From Enterococcus crotali (GTDB lineage Bacteria; Bacillota; Bacilli; Lactobacillales; Enterococcaceae), in the NCBI RefSeq assembly GCF_000633635.1, contig NZ_AYPQ01000001.1:248424-312423 (forward strand): a DNA stretch of 64,000 nucleotides, written 5' to 3'. This document shows, piece by piece, positions 38,308 through 48,046 of this stretch (the first letter of the stretch is position 1; each line of letters begins with the position of its first letter). Under the pieces are notes generated by a model, which was not told the DNA's origin, searched no databases, and saw nothing but the letters and a program-made list of their open reading frames with translations. The position numbers were made by a program, and so were the translations under genes.

Positions 38308-38583
38308 ATGAAACATGATGCATTAGGTATGGTAGAAACAAGAGGAATGATTGGATCGATCGAAGCAGCAGATGCAATGGTGAAAGCTGCAAATGTTTCA
38401 CTAATAGGAAAAGAATTTGTTGGAGGCGGTATTGTTACAGTGATGGTTAGAGGCGATGTTGGTGCTGTTAAAGCTGCAACAGATGCAGGTGCAGCAGCTG
38501 CAGAACGTGTGGGTGAATTATTATCAGTACATGTGATCCCACGTCCGCATAGTGAAGTTGAAAATATTCTGCCAAATAAATAA
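38308..38583 (+). CDS. BMC-H hexameric shell protein (first copy)
   Basis: 91 residues, a canonical single-BMC-domain protein: [21 protein letters not shown], then [20 protein letters not shown] and [10 protein letters not shown]. It forms flat hexamers tiling the facets. Nearly the same protein is encoded at the other end of the operon (52815-53096), with about eight differences over 88 shared residues, while the DNA differs at many third positions. It is the first gene after the MerR-type promoter. Confidence 0.95.
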   Translation: MKHDALGMVETRGMIGSIEAADAMVKAANVSLIGKEFVGGGIVTVMVRGDVGAVKAATDAGAAAAERVGELLSVHVIPRPHSEVENILPNK

Positions 38584-38612
38584 TTGAAAATAACGATTGA
38601 GGAGAAATAGAT

Positions 38613-39617
38613 ATGGAAAGTGGAAAAAATATTTCTTGTACAAGTGCAGACGTTAAGATGGATCAAGCAAAAAAAGGCTTCCGAGTTAAAGGAATCAGTA
38701 ATGGGATCATCTCAGGAATTACTTACGGTATTTATTCAACATTAGTCGTTGTAGCAAGTGGTTATGATCCGCTAGTTAGTGCGGCAGGTTTTTTGGCGGC
38801 ACCCTTCGTTTGTTCAGGGTTAAACGACTTTTTCGCAGGAATTTTACTGTTATTCTATAATGCCAAACAAGGAAGACTAAAAGAATTGATCAGAACACTG
38901 CATACAAAGCCAGGGAAATTATTGGTACTAGGGTTTTTACTGGGCGGACCTATTGCAAATGGCGCTTATCTAGTCGGATTGGCGATGGCTGGGGCATATG
39001 CGATTCCAATTTCTGCTACTTGTAGTTTATTTGGGGCATTATTTTCTTGGATTTTCTTAAAACAAAAGCCAACCGCTCGTATTGTATTAGGAATGGTCGT
39101 TGTGGTTGCTGGAGCAATTACCATTAACATGGTGAAACCAGAAGGCGCTCCTAACTTTACCTTGGGTATCATTTGCGCGTTGATTGCAGCAATTGCCTGG
39201 GGATTAGAAGGCGTATTTTCAAGTTTTGGTGGTGCGATGATCGATACTGATGTAGCGGTAAATTTACGTCAATTGATTTCTGGTCTTGTTGTTCTAATTA
39301 TTGTTGTTCCTGCCGTTGGTGCGTTTAACTTATTATTCGGTACGTTAGCTGCGGTAACACCTGTTTTATGGTTAGTGTTGTCAGGATTAAGCGCTGCTGT
39401 TTCATTTTTAACATGGTACAAAGCAAATGCCATGGTCGGAACAGCAATTGGTATGTCTTTAAATGTAACTTATGCATTTTGGGGTGTCCTCTTTAGTGTT
39501 ATTTTCCTAGGACAAGCTCTGACACCAACGATGGTTATCGGCTCGATTATTATTGTGATTGGCGCAATTTTAGTAACAATGAACCCATTAGATTTACTTA
39601 AAAAGGGGGCAGAGTAA
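38613..39617 (+). CDS. DMT/EamA-family transporter in the choline BMC locus
   Basis: 334 residues with about ten hydrophobic helices in two EamA halves (for example LVGLAMAGAYAIPISATCSLFGALFSWIFL and the C-terminal VIFLGQALTPTMVIGSIIIVIGAILV). Substrate cannot be read from sequence. Position as second gene of the operon suggests choline uptake or export of a product such as trimethylamine (inference). A ~25-residue charged cytoplasmic N-terminus precedes helix 1. Confidence 0.8.
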   Translation: MESGKNISCTSADVKMDQAKKGFRVKGISNGIISGITYGIYSTLVVVASGYDPLVSAAGFLAAPFVCSGLNDFFAGILLLFYNAKQGRLKELIRTLHTKPGKLLVLGFLLGGPIANGAYLVGLAMAGAYAIPISATCSLFGALFSWIFLKQKPTARIVLGMVVVVAGAITINMVKPEGAPNFTLGIICALIAAIAWGLEGVFSSFGGAMIDTDVAVNLRQLISGLVVLIIVVPAVGAFNLLFGTLAAVTPVLWLVLSGLSAAVSFLTWYKANAMVGTAIGMSLNVTYAFWGVLFSVIFLGQALTPTMVIGSIIIVIGAILVTMNPLDLLKKGAE

Positions 39618-39618
39618 G

Positions 39619-39903
39619 ATGCTTTTGCCTAGTAGAACAGCTGTATTGAATCAAATGTATGACCAAAGAGAAATAGATGTTGCTCAGATTATGGAGGAAT
39701 TGAAACCACAATACGGGCAAGAGAAACAGTTTAATGAAAAAATGTATTTAGAACATATGATGGCCTTAGAGGCTAATGGTTTAGTAGAGTTAACAAGCTA
39801 TGATTTAGATGCAAATGATAAATTAGTTATCTATTACAAAATTACTGATGAAGGTAGAGCAACCGTTGACAAGTATGTTGACAAAAAATATCGTTCAGTG
39901 TAA
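39619..39903 (+). CDS. Small winged-helix-like protein of unknown role
   Basis: 94 residues, acidic. The pattern VAQIMEELKPQYG, LEHMMALEANGLVEL, then beta-like DKLVIYYKITDEGRATVDKYV resembles a PadR/winged-helix fold, though without a convincing recognition helix. It starts 1 nt after the transporter stop and is followed by a BMC-H gene, so it belongs to the operon. It could be a regulatory or adaptor protein. Not recognised as a known BMC component. Confidence 0.6.
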   Translation: MLLPSRTAVLNQMYDQREIDVAQIMEELKPQYGQEKQFNEKMYLEHMMALEANGLVELTSYDLDANDKLVIYYKITDEGRATVDKYVDKKYRSV

Positions 39904-39915
39904 GGAGGAAACACA

Positions 39916-40212
39916 TTGAGATATCGTGGCGAAGAAGCTTTAGGTTTAGTAGAAACAATCGGACTAGTGCCAGCGTTAAAAGCTGCTGATGAAATGTTAA
40001 AAGCCGCAAATGTTGAACTGATTTCTTATGAAAACATTGGTTCAACTTTAGTAACGATCATGATCAAAGGAGACATTGCAGCTGTTGAAGCATCTGTTGC
40101 AGTTGGCGCTAAGGCCGCTGATGAGATTGGCACATTAACAGCACAAAATGTGATGCCTCGACCAATTTCTTATGTTGGTGATATTGTTTCTGTTCATGAT
40201 ATTGATAAGTAA
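39916..40212 (+). CDS. BMC-H shell protein (second type)
   Basis: 98 residues from TTG 39916 behind AAGGAGG. BMC domain: EALGLVETIGLVPALKAADEM, STLVTIMIKGDIAAVEASV, VMPRPISYVGDIV. It has a different pore loop (SYENIGSTL) from the first BMC-H (GKEFVGGGI), so it should form hexamers with different pore chemistry. Immediately followed by a third BMC-H. Confidence 0.93.
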   Translation: MRYRGEEALGLVETIGLVPALKAADEMLKAANVELISYENIGSTLVTIMIKGDIAAVEASVAVGAKAADEIGTLTAQNVMPRPISYVGDIVSVHDIDK

Positions 40213-40229
40213 GATAAGGAGGAAGTTGA

Positions 40230-40550
40230 GTGAAGACCTATGAAGCAATTGGTGCAATTGAAACATTTGGCTTAGTTTTTGTTTTAGAAGCTTGTGATGC
40301 AATGTGCAAAGCTGCAAATGTTGAGTTGGTTGGGTATGAAAATGTCGCATCAGGATATATTTCTGTGATTGTACAAGGAGATGTTGCAGCATGCCAGTCA
40401 GCAGTTGAAGCGGGTATTGCAGCTGTCGAGCAGCTAGGTGCAAAAGTTTACAGTTCAGTCGTGATTGCAAGTCCTCATGGCGATTTAAATAAAATGATTG
40501 ATCGTTATCAATTAAGTAATCTTTTACCTGCTGAGGAGGGAGATGCATAA
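40230..40550 (+). CDS. BMC-H shell protein (third type)
   Basis: 106 residues from GTG 40230 behind AAGGAGG. BMC domain: AIGAIETFGLVFVLEACDAM, SGYISVIVQGDVAACQSAV. The pore loop GYENVASGY is again distinct, and the core includes extra cysteines (EACDAMCKAAN, AACQ). The C-terminal extension SNLLPAEEGDA is short. Overlapping operon organisation with the following gene (gap 3 nt). Confidence 0.92.
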   Translation: MKTYEAIGAIETFGLVFVLEACDAMCKAANVELVGYENVASGYISVIVQGDVAACQSAVEAGIAAVEQLGAKVYSSVVIASPHGDLNKMIDRYQLSNLLPAEEGDA

Positions 40551-40553
40551 TAG

Positions 40554-41990
40554 ATGCAACATGTAGATAAAGATTTATTATCTATTCAAGAAGCACGGAT
40601 TTTAATTGAAACGGCACGAGATGCACAACAACTAGTTAAAGAGTATGAGCAAAAAAATCTTGATAAAATTGTAAAACAACTGCTTAAAGAAATTGAAATA
40701 GAAATTAGTCGATTTTTAGCAACTGAAATCGAAGAAACCAAGATGGGATGCTATGAAGAGAAACAGTTATTGAGTATTCAGTTTTTGAAAGCGTTATCCG
40801 AAGAGCTTGATCAACAGCATTGTGTTGGAAATCTTGTAGAAGATTCAGCGGGGAATGTTTTACAGGTTGGAGTTCCGTTAGGGGTAATTCCAGTTTTATT
40901 GCCAGCAGAAAATGTAACATTGAATACTATTTATAGTTTGACGATCGGAATAAAATCGGGTAATGCGATACTGCTGATTCCACATCCTAATGCACAAAAA
41001 ACAACGTATCAGGTGTTTCAAAAAATCAAAGAAATAAGCGAAATGAATGGCTTGCCTAAAGGATGTTTAGGATGTGTCAGCCACGTCACAGAAAACGGAG
41101 TAAAAGAGATATTAGCTAGTCAAGATATTTCAATGATTATAGCCATTGGTAAACAAAACTATATCAACGCAGCCAATTATCAACGGCCAATCATTTATGG
41201 TGGAGCAGGTGCAACACCCGTTTTTATTGAACGTTCAGCTGATTTGAAACAAGCTGTAGAAGCAATCATTTATAGCCGTTCCTATGATTGCGGATTATTA
41301 CCAGCGACTGAACAGTATTTAATTGCAGAAGGAGTCGTAGCCTCCAAGGTCAAGGAACTGTTGCAACAACATGGCGCTCATTTCCTATCGAAAGATGAAG
41401 AATCAAATTTACTGGCACTTTTACAGCCAAAGAACAATCAAATAAATCCAACGTGTGTTGGAAAAGATGCGCTATGGTTAGCACAGGCTGCTCAGATAAA
41501 TGTAGCGCCTACAACGAAAGTATTAGTTTCAGAGCAACAATATATGCATGATGAGGATCCTTTTGCCAATGAGATAAAGTGTCCAGTCTTAGCTTTTTAT
41601 TTAGAGCCAGATTGGATACATGCTTGTGAAAAATCAATTCGTTTATTAAAAGAAAAAAATAATGGACATACATTGGCGATTCATTCGAAAAACAAGGCAG
41701 TTCTGAAAGAATTTGCGTTAAAAAAACCAGTCGGGCGCATGATTGTCAATGCACCAGCGAGCACTGCAAGTCTAGGCTTGGAATCGACTTTACCAGTCTC
41801 ATTTATCCTTGGTGGTTTTACAACGGGCCGAGGAATTAGTGCTAAAAATATTACCGCAACAGATTTGACTTATATTCGAGAGATTGGGTATCCAGATGAC
41901 TCGTCAATGAAAAACAAGACTCCTGAGTTGGAGCAAGACCTCGATACAGAAATGTTAAAAAAAATCTTAATAAAAATAATGGAAAACTAA
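40554..41990 (+). CDS. Aldehyde dehydrogenase homologue lacking the catalytic Cys
   Basis: 478 residues, clearly related to the EutE/PduP-type acylating aldehyde dehydrogenase at 50592-52115 (same GVPLGVIPV, SGNAILLIPHPNA and GGAGATPVFIERSAD blocks). Around the active site the genuine enzyme reads DNGTICASEQ, whereas this one reads DCGLLPATEQ. The nucleophile position (C251 in the partner) is Pro250 here. A cysteine at 246 is displaced by four residues. It is therefore probably a pseudoenzyme or has altered chemistry, perhaps structural in the cargo core. The C-terminal helix DTEMLKKILIKIM resembles an encapsulation peptide. Confidence 0.85.
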   Translation: MQHVDKDLLSIQEARILIETARDAQQLVKEYEQKNLDKIVKQLLKEIEIEISRFLATEIEETKMGCYEEKQLLSIQFLKALSEELDQQHCVGNLVEDSAGNVLQVGVPLGVIPVLLPAENVTLNTIYSLTIGIKSGNAILLIPHPNAQKTTYQVFQKIKEISEMNGLPKGCLGCVSHVTENGVKEILASQDISMIIAIGKQNYINAANYQRPIIYGGAGATPVFIERSADLKQAVEAIIYSRSYDCGLLPATEQYLIAEGVVASKVKELLQQHGAHFLSKDEESNLLALLQPKNNQINPTCVGKDALWLAQAAQINVAPTTKVLVSEQQYMHDEDPFANEIKCPVLAFYLEPDWIHACEKSIRLLKEKNNGHTLAIHSKNKAVLKEFALKKPVGRMIVNAPASTASLGLESTLPVSFILGGFTTGRGISAKNITATDLTYIREIGYPDDSSMKNKTPELEQDLDTEMLKKILIKIMEN

Positions 41991-42014
41991 TTTGATGTAA
42001 AGTGAGGGAATAAA

Positions 42015-44567
42015 ATGGACATTAAAGAATTTTCGGCTAAATTAGCCGAGGCCACTAAAGAGTTAAGTTCAGAAGAACGTACAGCATTAATGAAGATGTT
42101 TGCAACTGTTGCAGATGATACAAAAGATACAAAAGATACAAGTATCACAAGCGGCGGGTTCGCTTCAGATAACGAAACGACAATACCTACTGGCATTACG
42201 GCTCGTTTAGAAGCGTTAAAAGCAAACTACTTAAAACAAGTACCAACAATCACAACACATCGTGCACGAGTGATCACGAAATTAGCTAAAGAAAATCCAG
42301 GAATGCCTAAAGAAATTTTGCGAGGCCAATCATTTAAACGTTGTTGTGAAACAGCACCACTAGTTATTCAGGATAATGAATTGATCGTAGGCGCACCAAA
42401 TGGAGCCCCGCGTGCTGGAGCTTTCTCACCAGATATCGCTTGGCGCTGGATGGAAGATGAAATTGAAACTATTTCAAATCGCCCACAAGATCCATTCTTT
42501 ATCTCAGATGAAGACAAAAAAATCATGAGAGAAGAATTATTTCCTTTCTGGCAAGGAAAATCCATTGATGAATATTGTGAAGATCAATTCCGTGAAGCAG
42601 GTGTTTGGGAATTGTCAGGTGAGTCATTTGTTTCCGACTGTTCTTATCACCAATTAAATGGCGGTGGTGATTCTAATCCAGGATATGACGTTATCTTAAT
42701 GAAAAAAGGGATGCTAGACATTCAAAAAGAAGCTAAAGAGCATTTGGAAAAACTTGATTATCAAAATCCTGATGACATTCAAAAAATTTATTTTTACAAA
42801 TCATTGATCGATACAACGGAAGGTGTCATGATTTATGCACGTCGGATGTCTGAATATGCGGCACAATTAGCGCAAAAAGAAACAAATCCAAAACGCAAAG
42901 CCGAACTACAAAAGATTTCTGAGGTAAATGCAAAAGTACCGGCGAATAAACCAGAAACGTTTTGGGAAGCTATTCAAGCAGTTTGGACAATTGAATCATT
43001 GCTTGTTGTAGAGGAAAACCAAACAGGGATGTCCATCGGACGTGTCGATCAATATATGTATCCTTACTTCAAAAATGACTTGGATACAGGGAAAATGAAC
43101 GAATTTGAAGCGTTTGAATTGGCAGGCTGTATGCTGATTAAAATGTCTGAAATGATGTGGATCACAAGCGAAGGCGGCTCTAAGTTCTTTGCGGGGTATC
43201 AGCCATTCGTAAACATGTGTGTTGGCGGAGTGACTCGTGAAGGGCACGATGCAACTAACGAATTAACCTATCTATTAATGGATGCCGTTCGTCATGTTAA
43301 AGTGTATCAACCATCATTAGCTTGTAGGATTCACAATCGTTCGCCACGTGAATATTTGAAAAAAATAGTGGATGTTGTTCGTGCAGGAATCGGGTTCCCC
43401 GCTTGTCACTTTGACGATACACATATCAAAATGATGTTAGCTAAAGGTGTATCGATTGAAGATGCGCGTGATTATTGTTTGATGGGGTGTGTTGAGCCGC
43501 AAAAATCAGGTCGCTTATACCAATGGACCTCAACAGCTTATACGCAATGGCCAATTTGTATCGAACTTGTCTTAAATCGAGGTGTTCCATTGTGGTACGG
43601 CAAGGAAGTTTGTCCGGATATGGGTGATATCTCTCAATTCAAAACCTATGAACAATTCGAAGAAGCTGTTAAAGGTCAAATCAAGTATGTGACGAAATGG
43701 TCATCCGTTGCGACAGTTATTACTCAAAGAGTTCATCGTGACTTAGCACCAAAACCTTTAATGTCATTGATGTATGAAGGCTGTATGGAAAATGGGAAAG
43801 ATGTTTCTCAAGGTGGAGCTATGTATAATTTTGGACCTGGTGTTGTTTGGTCTGGTTTAGCTACTTATGCAGATTCAATGGCCGCAATCAAAAAACTAGT
43901 TTTCGATGATAAAAAATATACGTTAGAAGAGATGAACCGTGCCTTAAAAGCAGATTTTGTCGGCTATGACCAAATTCGTACCGATTGTTTAAATGCACCA
44001 AAATATGGGAATGATGATGACTATGCAGATTTAATTGCAGCAGAGTTAATTCACTTTACAGAAGCTGAACACCGTCAATATAAAACCTTATTCTCGGAAT
44101 TGTGTCATGGCACATTATCAATTTCAAATAACACGCCATTAGGTCAAATGACCGGTGCTTCAGCAAATGGTCGTAAAGCGTGGATTCCGTTGTCAGATGG
44201 TATTAGCCCTTCACAAGGCGCAGACTTTAAAGGTCCAACGGCCATTGTCAAATCTATTTCAAAAATGGCAAATGACACGATGAACATGGGAATGGTGCAT
44301 AACTTTAAGATTATGTCTGGTTTGTTAGATACACCTGAAGGAGAAGAAAGCTTAATTACCTTATTAAAAACGGCAAGTATTCTTGGAAATGGCGAGATGC
44401 AGTTCAATTATTTAGATAACGAAACGTTGTTGGAAGCTCAAAGACACCCAGAACAATACCGTGACTTGATTGTTCGAGTAGCAGGGTACAGTGCCTTCTT
44501 TGTTGAATTGTGTCAGGATGTTCAAGATGAGATCATTAGCCGGACAATGTTAACTAAGTTTTCATAG
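42015..44567 (+). CDS. cutC: Choline trimethylamine-lyase (glycyl radical enzyme CutC)
   Basis: 850 residues, splitting choline into trimethylamine and acetaldehyde inside the microcompartment. Glycyl radical motif RVAGYSAFF with Gly824 near the C-terminus. Active-site GCVEPQ with thiyl Cys492 and Glu494. The choline-binding segment [20 protein letters not shown] is characteristic of CutC and differs from diol dehydratases and pyruvate formate-lyase. The ~35-residue N-terminal helix ([19 protein letters not shown]) may target it to the shell. The length is that of short, GRM1-type CutC rather than the long GRM2 form. All key residues are present. The activase CutD follows 18 nt later. Confidence 0.95.
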   Translation: MDIKEFSAKLAEATKELSSEERTALMKMFATVADDTKDTKDTSITSGGFASDNETTIPTGITARLEALKANYLKQVPTITTHRARVITKLAKENPGMPKEILRGQSFKRCCETAPLVIQDNELIVGAPNGAPRAGAFSPDIAWRWMEDEIETISNRPQDPFFISDEDKKIMREELFPFWQGKSIDEYCEDQFREAGVWELSGESFVSDCSYHQLNGGGDSNPGYDVILMKKGMLDIQKEAKEHLEKLDYQNPDDIQKIYFYKSLIDTTEGVMIYARRMSEYAAQLAQKETNPKRKAELQKISEVNAKVPANKPETFWEAIQAVWTIESLLVVEENQTGMSIGRVDQYMYPYFKNDLDTGKMNEFEAFELAGCMLIKMSEMMWITSEGGSKFFAGYQPFVNMCVGGVTREGHDATNELTYLLMDAVRHVKVYQPSLACRIHNRSPREYLKKIVDVVRAGIGFPACHFDDTHIKMMLAKGVSIEDARDYCLMGCVEPQKSGRLYQWTSTAYTQWPICIELVLNRGVPLWYGKEVCPDMGDISQFKTYEQFEEAVKGQIKYVTKWSSVATVITQRVHRDLAPKPLMSLMYEGCMENGKDVSQGGAMYNFGPGVVWSGLATYADSMAAIKKLVFDDKKYTLEEMNRALKADFVGYDQIRTDCLNAPKYGNDDDYADLIAAELIHFTEAEHRQYKTLFSELCHGTLSISNNTPLGQMTGASANGRKAWIPLSDGISPSQGADFKGPTAIVKSISKMANDTMNMGMVHNFKIMSGLLDTPEGEESLITLLKTASILGNGEMQFNYLDNETLLEAQRHPEQYRDLIVRVAGYSAFFVELCQDVQDEIISRTMLTKFS

Positions 44568-44585
44568 ATAGTAGGAGATGAAAAA

Positions 44586-45536
44586 ATGAATACTCAAAAC
44601 ATCACGACAATTGAGCGTCAAGCGATGGTTTTTAATGTACAAAAATATAGTTTATACGATGGCCCAGGTATTCGCACAATCGTTTTTTTTAAAGGATGTC
44701 CATTGCGATGTCAATGGTGTGCGAATCCAGAAGGGCTTGAGCGGAAATTTGAAGTCATGTATAAAGAAAGCGTCTGTAGTGATTGTCGCGCCTGTGTCGA
44801 GGTATGTCCGATGGGTATTCATTACATGGATGAAAATGATCAACATCAAGTACGACGCGATATTGCCTGCAATGGCTGTCGTGCGTGCTCGGATGTATGT
44901 CCGATGGCCGCATTAAATATTACTGGTGAGATTAAAACTATTTCTGAATTAATGGCAATCATTCATGAAGATGATGCTTTTTATGAGCAATCCGGCGGTG
45001 GTGTCACTTTTAGTGGCGGGGAATGTACCGCTCAACCAGAAGCAGCCTTAGCCTTATTACAAGCTTGTCGTGCAGATGGGATTCATACGGCGATTGAAAC
45101 ATGTGGGCATTCAAGAATGGATCGAATCATGCAAATAGCAGAATATGTCAACTTGTTTTTATTTGATTTAAAGCACATGGACCCTGTCAGACACAATGAA
45201 TTGACAGGCATTAGTAATGAAAAAATACTAGCAAATCTAAAAGAAATTTTAAAGGCAGGTCATCAAGTTCAGATCCGGATGCCGATGTTAAAAATGATCA
45301 ATGATAGCCAAAAAGAGATTCAACAAATCATTGACTTTTTATTACCATACAAAGATTATCCCAATTTTCTAGGCATTGATTTATTACCTTATCATAAATT
45401 AGGGGTAAATAAATACGGACAACTTGGAATGGAATATCCAGTTGCAGGAGATCCTTCATTATCTGAGACTGATTTAGATCGGATTGAAGGCTGGATTAAA
45501 GAATATGAGTTTCCAGTTCGAGTTGTCCGTCATTAG
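44586..45536 (+). CDS. cutD: CutC-activating radical SAM enzyme (CutD)
   Basis: 316 residues. It installs the glycyl radical on CutC using S-adenosylmethionine. Radical SAM motif CxxxCxxC at C38, C42, C45 (GCPLRCQWC). Ferredoxin-like insert with two more [4Fe-4S] cluster motifs: C64, C67, C70, C74 and C95, C98, C101, C105. GGG motif in SGGGVTFSGGE. Full length and intact. Oxygen-sensitive, so the pathway operates anaerobically. Confidence 0.95.
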   Translation: MNTQNITTIERQAMVFNVQKYSLYDGPGIRTIVFFKGCPLRCQWCANPEGLERKFEVMYKESVCSDCRACVEVCPMGIHYMDENDQHQVRRDIACNGCRACSDVCPMAALNITGEIKTISELMAIIHEDDAFYEQSGGGVTFSGGECTAQPEAALALLQACRADGIHTAIETCGHSRMDRIMQIAEYVNLFLFDLKHMDPVRHNELTGISNEKILANLKEILKAGHQVQIRMPMLKMINDSQKEIQQIIDFLLPYKDYPNFLGIDLLPYHKLGVNKYGQLGMEYPVAGDPSLSETDLDRIEGWIKEYEFPVRVVRH

Positions 45537-45551
45537 AAAGGGTGTTGTAGG

Positions 45552-45896
45552 ATGGAAGAAAACGCGCCTAGACGAGTAATTGAAGAATCCGTTCCGGGAA
45601 AACAAGTGACACTGGCACATGTGATTGCTTCACCAATTTCAGAAGTCTATGAATCATTAGGCATCGAAGCAGAAGGCGCAATAGGAATATTGACCATCTC
45701 ACCAGTTGAAACAGCGATCATTGCCGCCGATATTGCAGGTAAAAGTGCAGGGATAAGTGTTGGTTTTTTAGACAGGTTTACGGGCTCAGTATTGATCACT
45801 GGCGATGTACAAAGTGTGGAAGTTGCTTTAAATGCAGTGGTAAGCGTGTTGAAAGAAAAGTTGACTTATGATGTTGTCTCTGTGAGCAAAACATGA
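45552..45896 (+). CDS. EutS/PduU-type permuted BMC shell protein
   Basis: 114 residues. Circularly permuted BMC fold: EESVPGKQVTLAHVIASP at the N-terminus (the beta-barrel plug) and AIGILTISPVETAIIAADIAGK, GFLDRFTGSVLITGDVQSVE. This matches EutS and PduU closely; EutS hexamers are bent and may form shell edges. It overlaps the next gene by 4 nt (ATGA). Confidence 0.92.
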   Translation: MEENAPRRVIEESVPGKQVTLAHVIASPISEVYESLGIEAEGAIGILTISPVETAIIAADIAGKSAGISVGFLDRFTGSVLITGDVQSVEVALNAVVSVLKEKLTYDVVSVSKT

Positions 45897-46327
45897 AGAA
45901 ACGTATTTTGATTATAGGACCCAATATGCAGCATATTCATACAATTGCTGAGGCAATTGAAGAACCTAGTGAACCGATACGTAAGGTTGCGAATATCTTA
46001 TATACCAGCAACACGATTATCGTTCCAAGCGCTTATTTAGAAAGTCCTTGGATGCACAAACATATTATTTCGATGCAGCAAAAAGCAAGTAAAGTTCTGT
46101 TTCTGGTTCCGATTCCCAGTAAAAAGAGAAGCTATCCGCCTAACTTTGCTCATGTGTTCCAAGTGCCAGTGATAGGTGTTGCACTCTATGAAACAAAAGA
46201 AACATCAACAATTGAACAAAGAGCTGAGAAAAAAAGATTAGAAGAAATTGGTTGTTCCAAAGAACAATTTTTTCTTCACGTGAATAGCAAAGACGAAATA
46301 AAGGAGTTTGTTGAGAAAATTAGGTGA
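45893..46327 (+). CDS. EutP/PduV-like protein without a P-loop
   Basis: 144 residues. The overall run ILIIGP, NTIIVPSAYLESPWMHKHIISMQQKASKVLFLVP and a C-terminal FLHVNSKDEIKEFV correspond to EutP/PduV small GTPase-like proteins. The Walker A (normally GxxxxGKT/S) is replaced by GPNMQHIHT, so nucleotide binding should be lost. PduV is reported to associate with microcompartments and their movement, so a structural role is possible. Coupled to both neighbours by overlaps. Confidence 0.7.
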   Translation: MKKRILIIGPNMQHIHTIAEAIEEPSEPIRKVANILYTSNTIIVPSAYLESPWMHKHIISMQQKASKVLFLVPIPSKKRSYPPNFAHVFQVPVIGVALYETKETSTIEQRAEKKRLEEIGCSKEQFFLHVNSKDEIKEFVEKIR

Positions 46328-46341
46328 AAGGAGGAACGTAT

Positions 46342-47484
46342 ATGCTAAAACAGTTTAAAATGGCAACAAAAATCGTCACAGGTGTGGATGCCTTGTCGAC
46401 TGTTCAAACGCTTTGCTTTAAAAAAGTACTAATTATTTGTGATCCGTTTATGGAGCAAAACGGAACTGCAGAGAAACTAGCCCAGTTATTACAAGAAAAA
46501 AATATTTCTTGTCGTATTTTTTCAGAAATCATTCCTGATCCGACGATCGATGTCGTTACAAACGGTCTGATAGCTGCAACGGATTTAAAACCTGATGGTG
46601 TTATTGCTTTAGGTGGTGGTTCGGCCATGGATGCAGCAAAAGTAATTCGTCATATTTATACCATGGTTGAAAAAAACAGCCCAGTCCAGTTGGTTTGTGT
46701 GCCAACAACAAGTGGTACAGGGAGTGAAGTCACTTCTTTTGCTGTAATTTCAGATCCGAGCACTCAAAGTAAATATGCGTTAGTAGATGATTGCATGATC
46801 CCTGATTTAGCTATTTTGGATCCAGTCTTAACAATAAGTGTACCAAAAAGCGTAACAGCGGATACTGGCATTGACGTATTGACGCATTGCATAGAAGCCT
46901 TAGCTTCAACAGCTGCAACGGATTTTACTGATGCGGCGAGTGAAAAGGCAATGAAAATCATTTGGCAAGACTTAATTGCGGTCGTTAAAGATGGGCAAAA
47001 TTTAGCTCTTCGTGAACGAGTTCATAATGCTTCTTGTTTGGCTGGAATTGCCTTTAGTGAAGCGTCGTTAGGTATTTGTCATAGTTTAGCTCATGCTTTA
47101 GGAGGGAAATTTCATATTCCTCATGGTCGTGCTAATGCATTATTATTACCTCATGTGATTAGCTACAATGCTGGTTTAGACTTGGAAAAAGAAATACCTA
47201 GTTTAGCTATTTACCAAAGAATTGCAGGTGTTTTAGGATTTCAAGCTGGAACACCTAAAGCCACAGTTCATGCGTTGATCAACGGATTAAATCGGCAATT
47301 AAAACAACTAGAAATTGATAATTTAATTACAGATCACGCGATTGATTCAGAAGAATTTTTGGCCGCAATTCCTGAAATGGCCGCAAAAGCAATGGCAGAT
47401 AAATGTACGATCACAAATCCAAGAAAGCCAACCCTTCAAGAATTAGAACAACTATATAAGAGGTTATTAAGAGGTGGTTATTAA
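46342..47484 (+). CDS. cutO: Iron-containing alcohol dehydrogenase (CutO/EutG type)
   Basis: 380 residues from ATG 46342 behind AAAGGAGG. Group III Fe-ADH: GGGSAMDAAKVI and PTTSGTGSEVTSFAV for NAD binding; metal ligands in TGIDVLTHCIEAL and GICHSLAHALGGKFHIPHGRANA. It reduces acetaldehyde to ethanol and so recycles NADH produced by the acylating aldehyde dehydrogenase inside the shell. Starts within the end of the EutP-like gene region; the stop is adjacent to the EutT-like gene. Confidence 0.93.
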   Translation: MLKQFKMATKIVTGVDALSTVQTLCFKKVLIICDPFMEQNGTAEKLAQLLQEKNISCRIFSEIIPDPTIDVVTNGLIAATDLKPDGVIALGGGSAMDAAKVIRHIYTMVEKNSPVQLVCVPTTSGTGSEVTSFAVISDPSTQSKYALVDDCMIPDLAILDPVLTISVPKSVTADTGIDVLTHCIEALASTAATDFTDAASEKAMKIIWQDLIAVVKDGQNLALRERVHNASCLAGIAFSEASLGICHSLAHALGGKFHIPHGRANALLLPHVISYNAGLDLEKEIPSLAIYQRIAGVLGFQAGTPKATVHALINGLNRQLKQLEIDNLITDHAIDSEEFLAAIPEMAAKAMADKCTITNPRKPTLQELEQLYKRLLRGGY

Positions 47485-48046
47485 TGCATTTTGTGACAGA
47501 AAGTGAGCTCAGAACGAATTTTCGGAACGAGGCATTTACACAATTTTGTTTAAATAACCAGCTACGTCTAACACCTGGTGCTAAGCAATTTCTTTTGGAC
47601 AAAAAATTAAAATTGTACCAGAAGGAGAACTGAAAAAGAAACCTGAAGAAGAGAACCAGCCTTTAACGTCATTAACTGGTTATAAAGAGGTTCTATCAGC
47701 AGAACTCTTAGAGGCAGCACTTTTAGCTATGGATCAGCAATTGAGTATAAGCCAAAAAATCATCAATTTAGAAAAAGAACTGATTTCAGCGTTAGAAAAT
47801 GAGACTGATGATGATGACTTTAGCTCAAAAGAAATAGAAGAATTTCAATTGGAAGCTGTTTATATTTTTAGTTCCCAAGGTTTATTGCTGATCAAGCTAA
47901 AGAAAATCTGCGGTATGATTCATTTGCTTCAAGCTGAATATCCACAGTATAACCGAGTTTTAGTCAACGCTAGTCAAAAAATAAATGAACTAAAGAATCA
48001 ATTAGTAGGAGAAACAAATGAAAAATCAATCAATGAAAGCATGTAA
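47484..48046 (+). pseudogene. EutT-like protein, frameshifted and lacking the Cys motif
   Basis: From ATG 47484 the first frame reads FVTESELR, then LRLTPGAKQFLLDKK, matching the EutT N-terminus (FITE..LR, RLTP.A..FL). It then stops at 47631. Inserting one A in the A-rich run near 47601-47615 continues it as KIVPEGELKKK and on to the stop at 48046, giving a ~187-residue protein. EutT adenosylates cobalamin, but the HX11CCXXC metal motif is absent and the region is shortened. No B12 enzyme is encoded here. Probably a repurposed or decaying homologue. Its end overlaps eutJ. Confidence 0.6.

Noticed and set aside
40135-40548. 137-codon minus-strand open frame over BMC-H genes
   Set aside because: Antisense shadow of two strongly conserved BMC-H genes. 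The Leu/His/Gln-rich composition is an artefact of reading Ala/Glu/Val codons backwards.
47601-47620. Programmed -1 ribosomal frameshift in the EutT-like gene
   Set aside because: The A-rich run has no X-XXY-YYZ heptamer in the right phase and no clear downstream stimulatory structure was seen, so a simple indel is preferred.
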